A model generated the notes under the pieces. The model ran no database searches. It was not told the origin of the DNA and saw only the letters and a program-made list of their open reading frames with translations. The position numbers and the translations under genes are program-made. Shown here in pieces: positions 33,549-42,534 of a DNA stretch of 50,948 nucleotides (position 1 is its first letter; the number at the start of each line of letters is the position of its first letter). Source of the DNA: Bacteroidota bacterium (GTDB lineage Bacteria; Bacteroidota; Bacteroidia; Chitinophagales; Chitinophagaceae); NCBI GenBank assembly GCA_018268035.1, contig JAFDXI010000058.1:1-50948 (forward strand). Reading direction: 5' to 3'.

Positions 33549-34559
33549 TTACCGAATATCGGAAGATTTTAAAATACTGCTGATTACTGCCTGTGCAGCC
33601 CAAACACGGTTAGCTGCCTGTTGTGTTACAATGCTGTTAGCGCTGTCTAACACTTCATCACTTAACTCAACATTTCTTCTCACAGGAAGGCAATGCATCA
33701 CCTTTGCATGATTGGTAATTTTTAATTTTTCTTCAGTCAACATCCATTGCGGGTCATTTTCATAAATCTTACCATAGTCATTGTAAGTGCTCCAGTTTTT
33801 TACATACACAAAATCTGCATCCTTCAATGCCTCATCCTGGTTATGTGTGATGGTAGCGCCTTTTGTAAACTCTTCTTTTAGTTCATAATCCTGTGGATGG
33901 GCAATGACAAAATCAGCTTCACCCCATGCATTGATCCATTGCGAAAAGCTATTGGCAACACATTGTGGCAAAGGTTTTACATGAGGCGCCCATGTTAAAA
34001 CAATCCTGCTTTTGTTACCTTTTTTTAATGATGGAAATTGATGTTGCTGCTCCACAATGGTGATGATGTCAGTTAAACTTTGAAGTGGATGCAATGTTGC
34101 GCTCTCCAAACTTATTACAGGTACGCCACAATATTTAATAAACTGTGTGATGTATAATTCACTGTAATCATCTTCCCTGTTTTTTAGAGATGGGAAAGTC
34201 CTGATGCAGAGGATATCAAAATAACTACCGAGCACCGGCGCCGCATCTTTGATGTGTTCAACAGAGTTACCACTCATGATAGCGCCTTCTTCAAACTCCA
34301 ATGCCCAGCCTTCTTTGTCCACATTAAAAACTATTGCATCCATACCAAGATTAGCTGCTGCCACCTGCGTGCTTAACCTTGTGCGCAAACTCGGATTTAA
34401 AAATAATAAACCTATTCGTTTCCCTGCACCTAGGTTTTTATCCATTAAAGGATTGGCTTTATATTTTAATGCATCTTCAACGAGCGTATTGATTGCATCG
34501 CTCAAACCAGTTGTTCCGGGGAACGGTTGTAAATCTTGTACAGATGTAAATTGTTTCAA
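33549..34559 (-). CDS. N-acyl-ornithine carbamoyltransferase ArgF'
   Basis: This 336-residue transcarbamylase belongs to the N-acetyl/N-succinyl-ornithine group, not to classical ornithine carbamoyltransferase. The carbamoyl-phosphate motif is NPSLRTR rather than STRTR. The region EEGAIMSGNSVEHIKDAAPVLGSY corresponds to the 80s loop that separates acetyl- and succinyl-specific enzymes. SLESATLHPLQSLTD, LTWAPHVKPLPQCVANSF (including a family-specific KPLPQ) and MHCLPVRRNVELSD follow. It would carbamoylate acylornithine to acylcitrulline. Eight bases separate it from argD upstream and 28 from argB downstream. Confidence 0.9.
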   Translation of the reverse strand: MKQFTSVQDLQPFPGTTGLSDAINTLVEDALKYKANPLMDKNLGAGKRIGLLFLNPSLRTRLSTQVAAANLGMDAIVFNVDKEGWALEFEEGAIMSGNSVEHIKDAAPVLGSYFDILCIRTFPSLKNREDDYSELYITQFIKYCGVPVISLESATLHPLQSLTDIITIVEQQHQFPSLKKGNKSRIVLTWAPHVKPLPQCVANSFSQWINAWGEADFVIAHPQDYELKEEFTKGATITHNQDEALKDADFVYVKNWSTYNDYGKIYENDPQWMLTEEKLKITNHAKVMHCLPVRRNVELSDEVLDSANSIVTQQAANRVWAAQAVISSILKSSDIR

Positions 34560-34567
34560 TGTGCTGA

Positions 34568-35812
34568 CTATGTATTTATCTCAATAATTTCTTTTGATTC
34601 CTCTTGTGGTGGTGCTTTCATTTCAGCGATAGCTTCCTGCAAAGTATCTAAAAACTCGTCCACCTGTTTACGGGAAATATTCAGTGCCGGTAATAACCTT
34701 ATGGCATTGGGTTTGGCCTCGCCTGTGAAGATGAAATAGTCATTCAGTAATTTTTTTCGCAGGTCTTTGATTTCGTCCGGCACATCAAAACCAACCATCA
34801 ATCCTTTTCCACGAACATTGTCTATGCCATCTATTGATTTTAATTTATTGATGAGATACATGCCACGTTGCTTAGTCATCTCAACGAGGTTATCGTTTTC
34901 AATTACTTCAAGCACTGCAAGAGCAGCAGCGCAGGCAAGATGGTTGCCTCCGAAAGTAGTGCCCAACAATCCATGTTTTGCTTTGATGTAAGGCGCTATT
35001 AAAATGCCGCCAACAGGAAAACCATTGCCCATACCTTTTGCCATAGAATAAATATCTGCATTGATACCTGCATGGTCCAATGCAAAAAATTTCCCGCTCC
35101 TGCCATAACCACACTGCACTTCATCAGCAATCATAATTGCATCATTGGCATCGCACAACCTTCTTATCAATTGCAAAAAACTTTCTGTCGCCACATTGAT
35201 GCCGCCAACACCCTGTATGGCTTCAACAATCACAGCAGCCACTGTATTACCATTCGTTTGGAAATATTGTTTTAGTGCAGCTTCATCATTGAAAGGAAGA
35301 AAATCAATATTGGAAGTTTCATTTACCGGCGCAACAATATTTTTATTATCAGTTGCTGCAACAGCAAGTGATGTGCGGCCATGAAAAGCTTTATTAAAAG
35401 CAACAATTTTTTTTCTGCCTGTATGAAATGATGCGAGTTTTAATGCATTTTCATTGGCTTCAGCACCACTGTTTACAAGAAACAACTGGTAACCGTTTTT
35501 TCCACTCACCGCAGCCAGTTTATCTGCAAGCTGTTGTTGAAGCGGTATGTGAACAGAGTTAGAATAGAATGCAATTTTTTCCAACTGCTCTTCAATTCTT
35601 TTCACCCAATGCGGATGTGTGTGGCCGATGCTGATTACTGCATGGCCGCCATAAAAATCCAAATACTGTGCACCATTTTCGTCCCACACATAAGAGCCTT
35701 GTGCTTTGGTGATGGTGATGTTGTTTAACGGATAAACGTCAAATAGTTGTACACCTTTCCCAGCTTCAGTGGATTCAGGTTTGTTTTCTTTTTCTTTGAT
35801 GGAATTATTCAT
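34568..35812 (-). CDS. argD: Acylornithine aminotransferase
   Basis: ArgD is a class III PLP aminotransferase making N-acylornithine from the semialdehyde. The 414-residue protein has FLVNSGAEANENALKLA, AFHGRTSLAVAAT, IVEAIQGVGGINVA, IMIADEVQCGYGRSGKFFA, the PLP lysine in YSMAKGMGNGFPVGG and TTFGGNHLACAAALAVLE. It has a long, acidic, low-complexity N-terminus and a Pro/Glu-rich C-terminal tail (APPQEESKEIIEI) that are not part of the fold. It lies between argC (40-base gap) and argF' (8-base gap). Confidence 0.94.
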   Translation of the reverse strand: MNNSIKEKENKPESTEAGKGVQLFDVYPLNNITITKAQGSYVWDENGAQYLDFYGGHAVISIGHTHPHWVKRIEEQLEKIAFYSNSVHIPLQQQLADKLAAVSGKNGYQLFLVNSGAEANENALKLASFHTGRKKIVAFNKAFHGRTSLAVAATDNKNIVAPVNETSNIDFLPFNDEAALKQYFQTNGNTVAAVIVEAIQGVGGINVATESFLQLIRRLCDANDAIMIADEVQCGYGRSGKFFALDHAGINADIYSMAKGMGNGFPVGGILIAPYIKAKHGLLGTTFGGNHLACAAALAVLEVIENDNLVEMTKQRGMYLINKLKSIDGIDNVRGKGLMVGFDVPDEIKDLRKKLLNDYFIFTGEAKPNAIRLLPALNISRKQVDEFLDTLQEAIAEMKAPPQEESKEIIEINT

Positions 35813-35852
35813 ATAAAATTTTTTTTGCTGCCTTATGCTTTTGTGGGAGAGG

Positions 35853-36932
35853 CTAAAAATAATTTGCTTTTAATTTTAATCCTGTTGTTTCATCAAGGCC
35901 AAACAACAGGTTCATATTTTGAACAGCCTGGCCTGATGCACCTTTTAATAAATTATCCAAAGCAGAATGTACTACCAATTTACTGCCAACTTTTTCAAGT
36001 TGTATCAAACATTTATTGGTATTCACCACCTGCTTCAAAAAGATGGCTTCACCACTAACGATTGTAAATACTGAATCACTGTAAAACTTTCTATATAACT
36101 CATTCAGTTCAGCCAGTGAAAGTTCACAATGTACGGTGGAGCTGATAAAAATCCCTCTTGTAAAATCGCCTCGCCAGGGAACAAATGACAATTGTATATC
36201 ATTGTTTTTTTGTAGTTGTGTCAATGATTGCATCAGCTCTCCGAGATGTTGATGGGTTAAAGTTTTATAAGCTTGTATGTTATTGGCCCGCCAGCTAAAA
36301 TGTGCAGTGGATGAAAGTGACTGGCCTGCACCTGTTGAGCCTGTAATACCCGTTGTGTAAACATCATCCAACAGTCCTTCTTTAGCTAAAGGCAACAACC
36401 CCAACTGGATGGCTGTAGCAAAACAACCAGGATTGGCAATGTTGCGGGCTGACTTTATTTCTTTTTTATTTAATTCAGGCAAACCATAAATAAAGTTGCG
36501 GTTTTTATGATGCGCTGTATGTGTCAGCCTGAAATCGTTGGCCAGGTCAATAATTATAATATCATCAGCAATTTCATTTTCCGATAAAAACTTTTTTGAA
36601 TCACCATGACCTAAACATAAAAACAATACAGTTTTATCATGCTTTATTCCGGAAGATGCTTTGCCCAACAACATTTCGTTGAAATGGTTATCACCTGCAA
36701 ATTTTAAATCAGTTTCACCCAGTAAATCCTGGTGCACTTTAGCAACAGGGTTGCCTGCATTGCTTTTACTATGGATAAATGCAATTTCGACATCAGGGTG
36801 ATTGATCAGCAAACGGATTAATTCACCACCTGTATAACCTGCGCCACCAATTATACCAGCCCTTATGGATTTATGTTTTCCATTTGTAGCGTTTATTGAT
36901 TTGCTATTATATAATTTTTCTGCGTTCATCAT
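35853..36932 (-). CDS. argC: N-acyl-gamma-glutamyl-phosphate reductase
   Basis: ArgC reduces N-acylglutamyl phosphate to the semialdehyde using NADPH. The 359-residue protein shows the Rossmann start GIIGGAGYTGGELIRLLI, the catalytic Cys in ARNIANPGCFATAIQLGL, GITGSTGAGQSLSSTAHFSWRA in pieces and LSFVPWRGDFTRGIFISST (the usual FTPHL/VPM variant). SALDNLLKGASGQAVQNMNLL is the family C-terminal block. An N-terminal extension of about 23 residues precedes the fold. Gap to argG upstream is 146 bases. Confidence 0.94.
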   Translation of the reverse strand: MMNAEKLYNSKSINATNGKHKSIRAGIIGGAGYTGGELIRLLINHPDVEIAFIHSKSNAGNPVAKVHQDLLGETDLKFAGDNHFNEMLLGKASSGIKHDKTVLFLCLGHGDSKKFLSENEIADDIIIIDLANDFRLTHTAHHKNRNFIYGLPELNKKEIKSARNIANPGCFATAIQLGLLPLAKEGLLDDVYTTGITGSTGAGQSLSSTAHFSWRANNIQAYKTLTHQHLGELMQSLTQLQKNNDIQLSFVPWRGDFTRGIFISSTVHCELSLAELNELYRKFYSDSVFTIVSGEAIFLKQVVNTNKCLIQLEKVGSKLVVHSALDNLLKGASGQAVQNMNLLFGLDETTGLKLKANYF

Positions 36933-37078
36933 TTATATCTAAATCTTATTAGCTACCTGCATCAAAAAAATCTTGCATCATGGAATCAACGATTATTAAA
37001 AAAACATAAAGCCTGTATCAAAAAAAATATTTTTAAAACAACTGTCTTTGTTCAAAAATAAAACATGTTTTTCTCCTA

Positions 37079-38332
37079 TCATTGTTCTTTGTCATCATTA
37101 GCATGCAGGTTCATAAACATTGCCGTCTGGTTGCCAAAAATTTTACTGAACCCACGCACATCTTCACCGGTAAAACCAGTATTCATTTCGCCATATTTTC
37201 CAAACCTGCTATTCATTAAATCGTTGCTGCTTTCAATACCTGCGATTTGAAAACGATAAGGCATGAGTTGCACAAAAACATCACCTGAAACATTTTGTTG
37301 CGAGCTGTACAGGAATGCTTCAATGTCGCGCATGACAGGGTCAAGTACCTGGCCTTCATGCAGCCAGTTGCCATAAAAATTGGCAATAGTATCTTTCCAG
37401 CTCAACTGCCATTTGGTGAGTACATGTTTTTCCAAAGCATGGTGTGCTTTAATGATAATCATTGGCGCTGCTGCTTCAAAACCCACACGGCCTTTTATGC
37501 CGATAATGGTATCGCCCACATGGATGTCCCTGCCTATACCATAAGGCCCGGAAATTTTTTGTAAGTATTGAATAGCTTCAACGGGATGATTAAAGACATT
37601 ATCATTGACATCAGTTAATTCACCTTTTTCAAAATGCAATTTCACTTCTTCAGTATCGTGTTTTGTAACTTGTGTGGGCCACGCCGATTCAGGCAACACA
37701 CCTTTACTGTTTAAGGTTTCCCTGCCGCCAACGCTGGTGCCCCATAAACCTTTGTTGATAGAGTAAACTGCTTTTTCAAAATTCATCTCAACACCTTTCT
37801 GTTTTAAATAAGCAATTTCATCTTCACGGCTGAGTTGCAAGTCACGTATAGGTGTGATAATTTGAATATTGGGAATCATGATGTGAAAGACCATATCAAA
37901 ACGCACCTGGTCGTTGCCTGCACCTGTGCTGCCATGGGCCACTGCTTTTGCGCCAATTTTTTTTACGTGCTCAGCAATATGTAAAGCCTGCACCAGCCTT
38001 TCAGCACTAACACTCAAAGGGTAAGTATTATTCTTCAAAACATTCCCGAAAACAAGAAATTTGATTATCCTTTCATAATAATCATTCACTGCATTGACTG
38101 TGGTATGTGATGCTACACCAAGGTTATAAGCATGTCGTTTAATCGCTTCTAATTCGCTATCGCTGAAACCACCAGTGTTGATGATAATACTATGCACTTC
38201 ATAGTCCATGTCATCGGTTAAATATTTCACACAAAAACTTGTGTCTAACCCGCCGGAGAAACCTAAAACAATTTTGCTACCTGCACCTGCAAGCGGTGTT
38301 TGATGTTGCTGATTACCTGAAGTGGATAACAT
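37079..38332 (-). CDS. argG: Argininosuccinate synthase
   Basis: ArgG ligates citrulline and aspartate with ATP. The 417-residue protein has the PP-loop VLGFSGGLDTSFCVKYL, AVAHGSTGAGNDQVRFDM, GLWGTSVGGRETLN (the substrate loop) and SGPYGIGRDIHVGDTI followed by KGRVGFEAAAPMIIIKAHHALE. The start MLSTSGNQQHQ is a short polar extension. It is second in the operon, 91 bases after the argA-like gene. Its presence before argC is the gene order seen in Bacteroidota operons. Confidence 0.95.
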   Translation of the reverse strand: MLSTSGNQQHQTPLAGAGSKIVLGFSGGLDTSFCVKYLTDDMDYEVHSIIINTGGFSDSELEAIKRHAYNLGVASHTTVNAVNDYYERIIKFLVFGNVLKNNTYPLSVSAERLVQALHIAEHVKKIGAKAVAHGSTGAGNDQVRFDMVFHIMIPNIQIITPIRDLQLSREDEIAYLKQKGVEMNFEKAVYSINKGLWGTSVGGRETLNSKGVLPESAWPTQVTKHDTEEVKLHFEKGELTDVNDNVFNHPVEAIQYLQKISGPYGIGRDIHVGDTIIGIKGRVGFEAAAPMIIIKAHHALEKHVLTKWQLSWKDTIANFYGNWLHEGQVLDPVMRDIEAFLYSSQQNVSGDVFVQLMPYRFQIAGIESSNDLMNSRFGKYGEMNTGFTGEDVRGFSKIFGNQTAMFMNLHANDDKEQ

Positions 38333-38423
38333 ATCTTATTTAGTGTAATTATTTTTTTTCAATATTGTTTTGACTGTATCAAGTTGTGGTTATGATCACC
38401 CTGTGTGATGCACCTGTAAATCT

Positions 38424-39146
38424 TTATGAAAAAAATACCGGTAAAATGTATGACAATATTTTTTTTCTTTTCTCTTCTTTTTCAGTCGGCTTCTTTTTGT
38501 CTTTTTTCTGAAAGGCTTTTAAAAATCCGTATTGTTTGAAGCGCATAAACCGCTCGTAAATCCTGCTGTTTTTTTCAAAGACTTCTTTTGTTTCTTCAGG
38601 GCTGTCATGGTCTGCAGAGTCATACAACATGGCCGTGCATAAACAGTTTTTTCTTCCTTTAGACATGAGGATGTCATAATTGACGCAGCTTTTACACCCT
38701 GCCCAAAAGGTTTCATCCTGTGTAAGCTCGCTATAGGTAACCGGCTTGTAACCCAGGTCACTGTTGATTTTCATTACAGCAAGACCAGTGGTTAACCCAA
38801 ATATTTTGGAAGCAGGATATTTCTTTCTTGACAGATCGAATATCTTTTGTTTAATCTGTTTGGCAACACCTGTTTTCCTGAAAGGTGGTGAAACTATGAG
38901 GCCACTGTTGGCAACAAACTCTTTGTTGCTCCATTCTTCAATATAACAAAAACCCACCCAGGTATTATCGGAGGTAAATGCAATGACTGCTTTGCCTTCA
39001 TTCATTTTTTCTATGATGTAAGCTTCACTGCGTTTGGCAATGCCGGTGCCACGGGCTTTGGCAGATTCTTCCATTTCTTTTACAATGGTTGCTGCAAAAT
39101 CAGCATCACCACTATTGGCTATACGTACTATTACTTTTTGTTCCAC
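38424..39146 (-). CDS. argA: GNAT N-acylglutamate synthase-like protein of the arginine operon
   Basis: This 240-residue GNAT protein is first in the operon and corresponds in position and size to the Bacteroidota acyltransferase that forms N-acylglutamate, reported for Bacteroides as N-succinylglutamate synthase. The GNAT core (VIVRIANSGDADFAATIVKEM, AVIAFTSDNTWVGFCYIEEW, LIVSPPFRKTGVAKQIKQ) includes the acyl-CoA-binding segment PPFRKTGVAKQI (Q/RxxGxG/A). A C-terminal extension has a cysteine set C-x2-C-x13-C-x-C (GCKSCVNYD, KNCLCTAML), which could bind a metal or Fe-S cluster, and a Lys/Glu-rich tail. The name argA is functional and tentative. Confidence 0.7.
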   Translation of the reverse strand: MEQKVIVRIANSGDADFAATIVKEMEESAKARGTGIAKRSEAYIIEKMNEGKAVIAFTSDNTWVGFCYIEEWSNKEFVANSGLIVSPPFRKTGVAKQIKQKIFDLSRKKYPASKIFGLTTGLAVMKINSDLGYKPVTYSELTQDETFWAGCKSCVNYDILMSKGRKNCLCTAMLYDSADHDSPEETKEVFEKNSRIYERFMRFKQYGFLKAFQKKDKKKPTEKEEKRKKILSYILPVFFS

Positions 39147-39180
39147 TTTGTTTGATTATTGATATGAATTAAATGATGCA

Positions 39181-39202
39181 GTGCAACAATCATTTGTTAC
39201 AC
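39181..39202 (-). promoter_or_regulatory. Hairpin before the arginine operon
   Basis: GTGCAACAA (39181-39189) pairs with TTGTTACAC (39194-39202), nine pairs including one T-G, with a four-base loop. It lies 35 bases upstream of the argA-like start and downstream of the possible leader peptide. No T run follows on the minus strand, so it is not a simple terminator. Confidence 0.45.
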
Positions 39203-39233
39203 CTGCGGGCATAGACATGCATGACTGGAAAGA

Positions 39234-39299
39234 TTAAATTCTCGGTCGTCGTGCCGGTCGGAAACAAAATGGATTGGAAGATAAAACAACACTCACCAA
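39234..39299 (-). promoter_or_regulatory. Possible arginine-rich leader peptide of the arginine operon
   Basis: On the minus strand a frame starting at TTG 39299 (or GTG 39296) ends ...NPFCFRPARRPRI and a TAA at 39236-39234. Four of the last eight sense codons are Arg (three CGA, one AGA). The stop is 88 bases before the argA-like start, with a hairpin between. Another hairpin (CTCACCA / TGGTGAG, 39292-39310) covers the possible start. The setting fits ribosome-mediated attenuation, but the peptide has no ATG and the frame remains open upstream by chance AT-rich sequence, so this is tentative. The rest of 39147-39692 has no gene. Confidence 0.35.
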
Positions 39300-39632
39300 A
39301 GTGTGGTGAGAAACATGAAGACTGTTATGTGTTGTGTATGTTTTCAACTTCAGTTCAAGATAAAAATTGTGAACCAATATTTTTTTGAGGGGGTAAAAAT
39401 AATAATGTTTGAAATATAAATGCGTTAATTTTTTTTTGAAACGAACAAGTGTTTGTTTGAATAAAATATTTTTGCTTTTTATCAAATAAAAAAATTGAAT
39501 CAACATTTGGTTTTTATTGTTGCAGCAAATAAAGAAAAAGATTTTATGGCCATTCAATTGATAGAATATAACAAATTTTTAATGATGCTATTACAAACTG
39601 AATAAGTGAAAGCTTTTTAAAGTTTGGAACCC

Positions 39633-39640
39633 TATTTTTG
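39633..39640 (+). promoter_or_regulatory. -7 element of the DUF3078 gene
   Basis: TATTTTTG fits TAnnTTTG and lies 53 bases before the ATG at 39693. I see no -33 TTG at the normal spacing. Confidence 0.45.
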
Positions 39641-39692
39641 CGAGGTCAACAATTGAATATAATCAATACAGGAAATAATTAAAACAAATACT

Positions 39693-40616
39693 ATGAAAAG
39701 AACGATGATCGCAATCCTTGCACTTTATTGTTATACGGCAAATGCACAGGATGCTACTGTACAAAGTATGAAGACAGACGCCTCTAAAACCATCACCAAA
39801 GACCCAAATGATACCATACCTAAGACATGGAAAACAGGTGGGTTGTTCAGCCTGAACCTGGCACAAGGTTCACTGAGCAACTGGGCAGCCGGTGGCGATA
39901 AATTTTCTTTCTCAGCTAACACATTAATCAATGGTTATGCTTTTTACAAAAAAGGCAGGCATAGCTGGGACAATAATCTTGATTTTAATTTAGGCTATAT
40001 CAATACAACGAGCCTGGGAACAAGAAAAAATGATGACCGTTTTGAATACCTTTCTAAATATGGTTATGCTCTCAACCCCAAACTTAACCTCAGTGGTTTA
40101 TTTGATATCAGGACACAGTTTTTCAAAGGATATACTTACCCTGATGCCACAACAAAAACATATTCATCCAATTTCTTCGCACCGGCATATATTATTTTAA
40201 GCCCTGGTTTTGATTATCACCCGGTAAAAAATCTTACCATTTTTATTTCACCTGCCACAGCCCGCTGGATCATTGTAAGTGATACTGTGCTTTCTACATT
40301 GTATGGTGTAGCAGCAGGCAAGAAAAGTGATTTTCAGTTTGGCGCATTTGCTTCTATTGGATATACTGCAAACCTGGGCAAGATTGTTACTTATACCGGC
40401 AAGCTGGATATGTTTTCAAATTATAAACACAATCCGCAGAACATAGATTTATATATGACAAACCTGTTCGCTGCAAAAATCTCAAAAATACTTTCTGTTA
40501 CCTATAGCCTGTCTTTGATATATGATGATGATATCAGGCAGTTTGGCCCCAATTTAGATGCACCAGGGTTACAGTTGCAATCACTAATTGGTGTAGGCTT
40601 ATTGGTGAAATTGTAA
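39693..40616 (+). CDS. DUF3078 outer-membrane protein
   Basis: The 307-residue protein has a signal peptide (RTMIAILALYCYTANAQ), then a family block WKTGGLFSLNLAQGSLSNWAAGGDKFSFS, typical of DUF3078 (G....n..Q..l.nW.aGG). The rest is alternating amphipathic strands with aromatic ends (NNLDFNLGYINTT, YALNPKLNLSGLFDIRTQF, YIILSPGFDYHPVKNLTIFI, TYSLSLIYDDDIR), ending GVGLLVKL, as expected of an outer-membrane barrel of about 12-14 strands. Function is unknown; the family is confined mainly to Bacteroidota. A terminator follows. Confidence 0.88.
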   Translation: MKRTMIAILALYCYTANAQDATVQSMKTDASKTITKDPNDTIPKTWKTGGLFSLNLAQGSLSNWAAGGDKFSFSANTLINGYAFYKKGRHSWDNNLDFNLGYINTTSLGTRKNDDRFEYLSKYGYALNPKLNLSGLFDIRTQFFKGYTYPDATTKTYSSNFFAPAYIILSPGFDYHPVKNLTIFISPATARWIIVSDTVLSTLYGVAAGKKSDFQFGAFASIGYTANLGKIVTYTGKLDMFSNYKHNPQNIDLYMTNLFAAKISKILSVTYSLSLIYDDDIRQFGPNLDAPGLQLQSLIGVGLLVKL

Positions 40617-40640
40617 TTGATAATTTTATTATTGAGAAAG

Positions 40641-40674
40641 CAGGTAGTAGAATTTTTGCTACCTGTTTTTTTTT
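40641..40674 (+). terminator. Rho-independent terminator after the DUF3078 gene
   Basis: CAGGTAG (40641-40647) pairs with CTACCTG (40659-40665) and is followed by a run of nine T residues. Confidence 0.9.
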
Positions 40675-41096
40675 AAAATAAATATCATCTAAATATTTTG
40701 CGCTTTTGAGATAATGTTTGGCCAATATATTTCAGAACGAAGCAAAACAAAAGTTCATTGCATAAACATTACCCTGGCTATTACAAATGAGAATGTGGCT
40801 TGTAGTGTATTATTATAGATCCAAAATTAGTTTCAATTTTCTTTGAGCAACATAAACTGTTCTCCTGTTATCTTACCCATCTTTTTTATAAAATGTTTCT
40901 TCACTGATGCTTATATGTAGATGATGTTTATAAAGCCAATCGCAGAATAAAAAAAAGCAAACCTCAAAGTTTGATAAACATTTTAAGAATATACAACTGT
41001 ATCATCATAATGCAACAAAGACACCGTTCAGTCCTGCTTTTGGTAATACTGTATGGCATTCGTCTTTTTTATAGTCACTACTTATCAATTTTGTTA
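40675..41096. other. Intergenic stretch without a gene
   Basis: These 422 AT-rich bases lie between the DUF3078 terminator and the stop of the SDR gene. I see no coding frame, strong hairpin or promoter that I can support. Confidence 0.6.
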
Positions 41097-41795
41097 TCAA
41101 TGCTCTGTAAAATATGGTATATTATCAATAGAATGCATCTTGGCTTTTTTCGACATATCATCAATTAAAACTTCTTGCATGCCCTGGCTAATTGCAATTA
41201 ATGAATGATATGCAACAGAATGAGGTGATAATTTTATTCCTGAAAAGTTGGACATCATATTTGTGTCAATAAAACCTGCGTGAATAGCTGTTACTTGAAT
41301 ACTATGATGCTTAAGTGCAATTCTCATATCATTTGTTAGAGATAATGCTGCTGCCTTTGACATACAATAGGCCAAATTGCCATGACCATTTAGCCAACAT
41401 CCGGCTGAAAGAACATTTGCAATAACCCCTCCGCCATTTTTAATCAATGTTGGCGCAAAAGACTTGCTTACCGACAACATACCAAATAAATTTGTTTCAA
41501 AAACGTCTCTTACGACTTCCATTGTATTATCATCAAGCAGATTTGCTTTACGATAAATTCCTGCATTATTTATCAACATATTTATATCAAGAATCAAACT
41601 TGACTGATTTTCTATATTTTTCTTATTTGTAATATCAAGTTCTATTGGGATTACTCCTTTAGTCGTTATCGTATCCGGTTTTCGTGTAGCAGCATATATT
41701 TTTTTTGCGCCCATTTCCAAAAGCACCTGGGTAAATGCAAGCCCCAATCCTCGATTGGCGCCTGTTACTAAAACAACTGAATCTTTTATTTTCAC
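41097..41795 (-). CDS. Short-chain dehydrogenase/reductase
   Basis: The 232-residue protein is a classical SDR: VVLVTGANRGLGLAF (cofactor site TGxxxGxG), INMLINNAGIYRKAN (NNAG), NVLSAGCWLNGHGNLAYCMSKAAALSL with the Ser and Tyr-x3-Lys catalytic residues, and IHAGFIDTNM in the PG-motif position. It is 10-15 residues shorter than most because the C-terminal substrate loop is compact. Substrate is unknown; it is not close in motif to the FabI-like SDR at 679. The neighbourhood is decayed, so it may be a recent import. Confidence 0.85.
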   Translation of the reverse strand: MKIKDSVVLVTGANRGLGLAFTQVLLEMGAKKIYAATRKPDTITTKGVIPIELDITNKKNIENQSSLILDINMLINNAGIYRKANLLDDNTMEVVRDVFETNLFGMLSVSKSFAPTLIKNGGGVIANVLSAGCWLNGHGNLAYCMSKAAALSLTNDMRIALKHHSIQVTAIHAGFIDTNMMSNFSGIKLSPHSVAYHSLIAISQGMQEVLIDDMSKKAKMHSIDNIPYFTEH

Positions 41796-42534
41796 GTTAA
41801 TAATTTTAATCGTTTGTTTTTCACTTTACTGACACATCAGTTTTCGTTCATCCTTTCAGGCAATTTTCTGAACACAAAGTTTCATTTTTTTCTAAAGTTC
41901 ATTAGAAATTTAAAGCTTCATGTTTATAGTCAGATCGTATGACACAAAAACCATCAGGCGCATTTTTGATTCTCTACATTTCAAATAAACTATTAATTAC
42001 TTTATTGAAATAAGAAAAAGTTCTTGCTCCTTTTGTGCCAAATTGCATACGCAGCATTTTACTTTTAAATGAACGAATTTCTGGGAAGCTTACAATTAGC
42101 AAACTAAAAGCAGAGAATTTATTCGTCGTCCCGCTTTATTGGCAATGCCTTTATTGAAGGTTCTACATTTTCATCTCTATCAACTGTTACTTTCAATTGA
42201 CCTTCCTGCTTAACTAAGTTGACCTTAAATTCCAATGAATCTAACTTTTAAACTATATAAAGGGACAGTCAATTTCAGGAAGCAGGCTGCTTTTATTAAA
42301 AAGGGTAAGCTTTTGATCCAAAGCCATGCACCATACAACAATAATAACACAACATCAAAGATAAAAAGGCTGCTCTTGCCCGGCTCATTTAAACTTATAT
42401 ATTCAGTATTTACATTCCTGATTTATTTTATAATTTTCATTATATCTGGTCGTTGATTAATCATAAAATTATTTTCGGTTCAAGAATTTTCCTGAAATTT
42501 AAAAAACACACTTGCACTATAACGAAAAGTAAAA
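41796..42534. other. Degenerate gap with remnants of minus-strand coding sequence
   Basis: No intact gene is visible. On the minus strand two short frames have coding-like composition: 42235-42119 (TTG start, EFKVNLVKQEGQLKVTVD to RDDE, stop) and 42135-41974 (FPEIRSFKSKMLRMQFGTKG to VINSLFEM, stop). They overlap in different frames and neither has a convincing start, so they may be fragments of a former gene. A 73-residue plus-strand frame at 42235-42456 (a hydrophobic tail, no RBS) looks accidental. Confidence 0.4.

Noticed and set aside
33549-34559. Classical ornithine carbamoyltransferase
   Set aside because: The motif is NPSLRTR instead of STRTR, and KPLPQ is present, both typical of the acyl-ornithine group.
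39234-39557. A 107-residue protein gene upstream of the arginine operon
   Set aside because: Composition is that of AT-rich non-coding DNA (Phe, Tyr, Lys runs) and the N-terminal part has no pattern; only the Arg-rich end was kept, as a possible leader.
42235-42456. A 73-residue membrane protein
   Set aside because: Only the C-terminal hydrophobic stretch is suggestive; no upstream signal and it overlaps fragments on the other strand.
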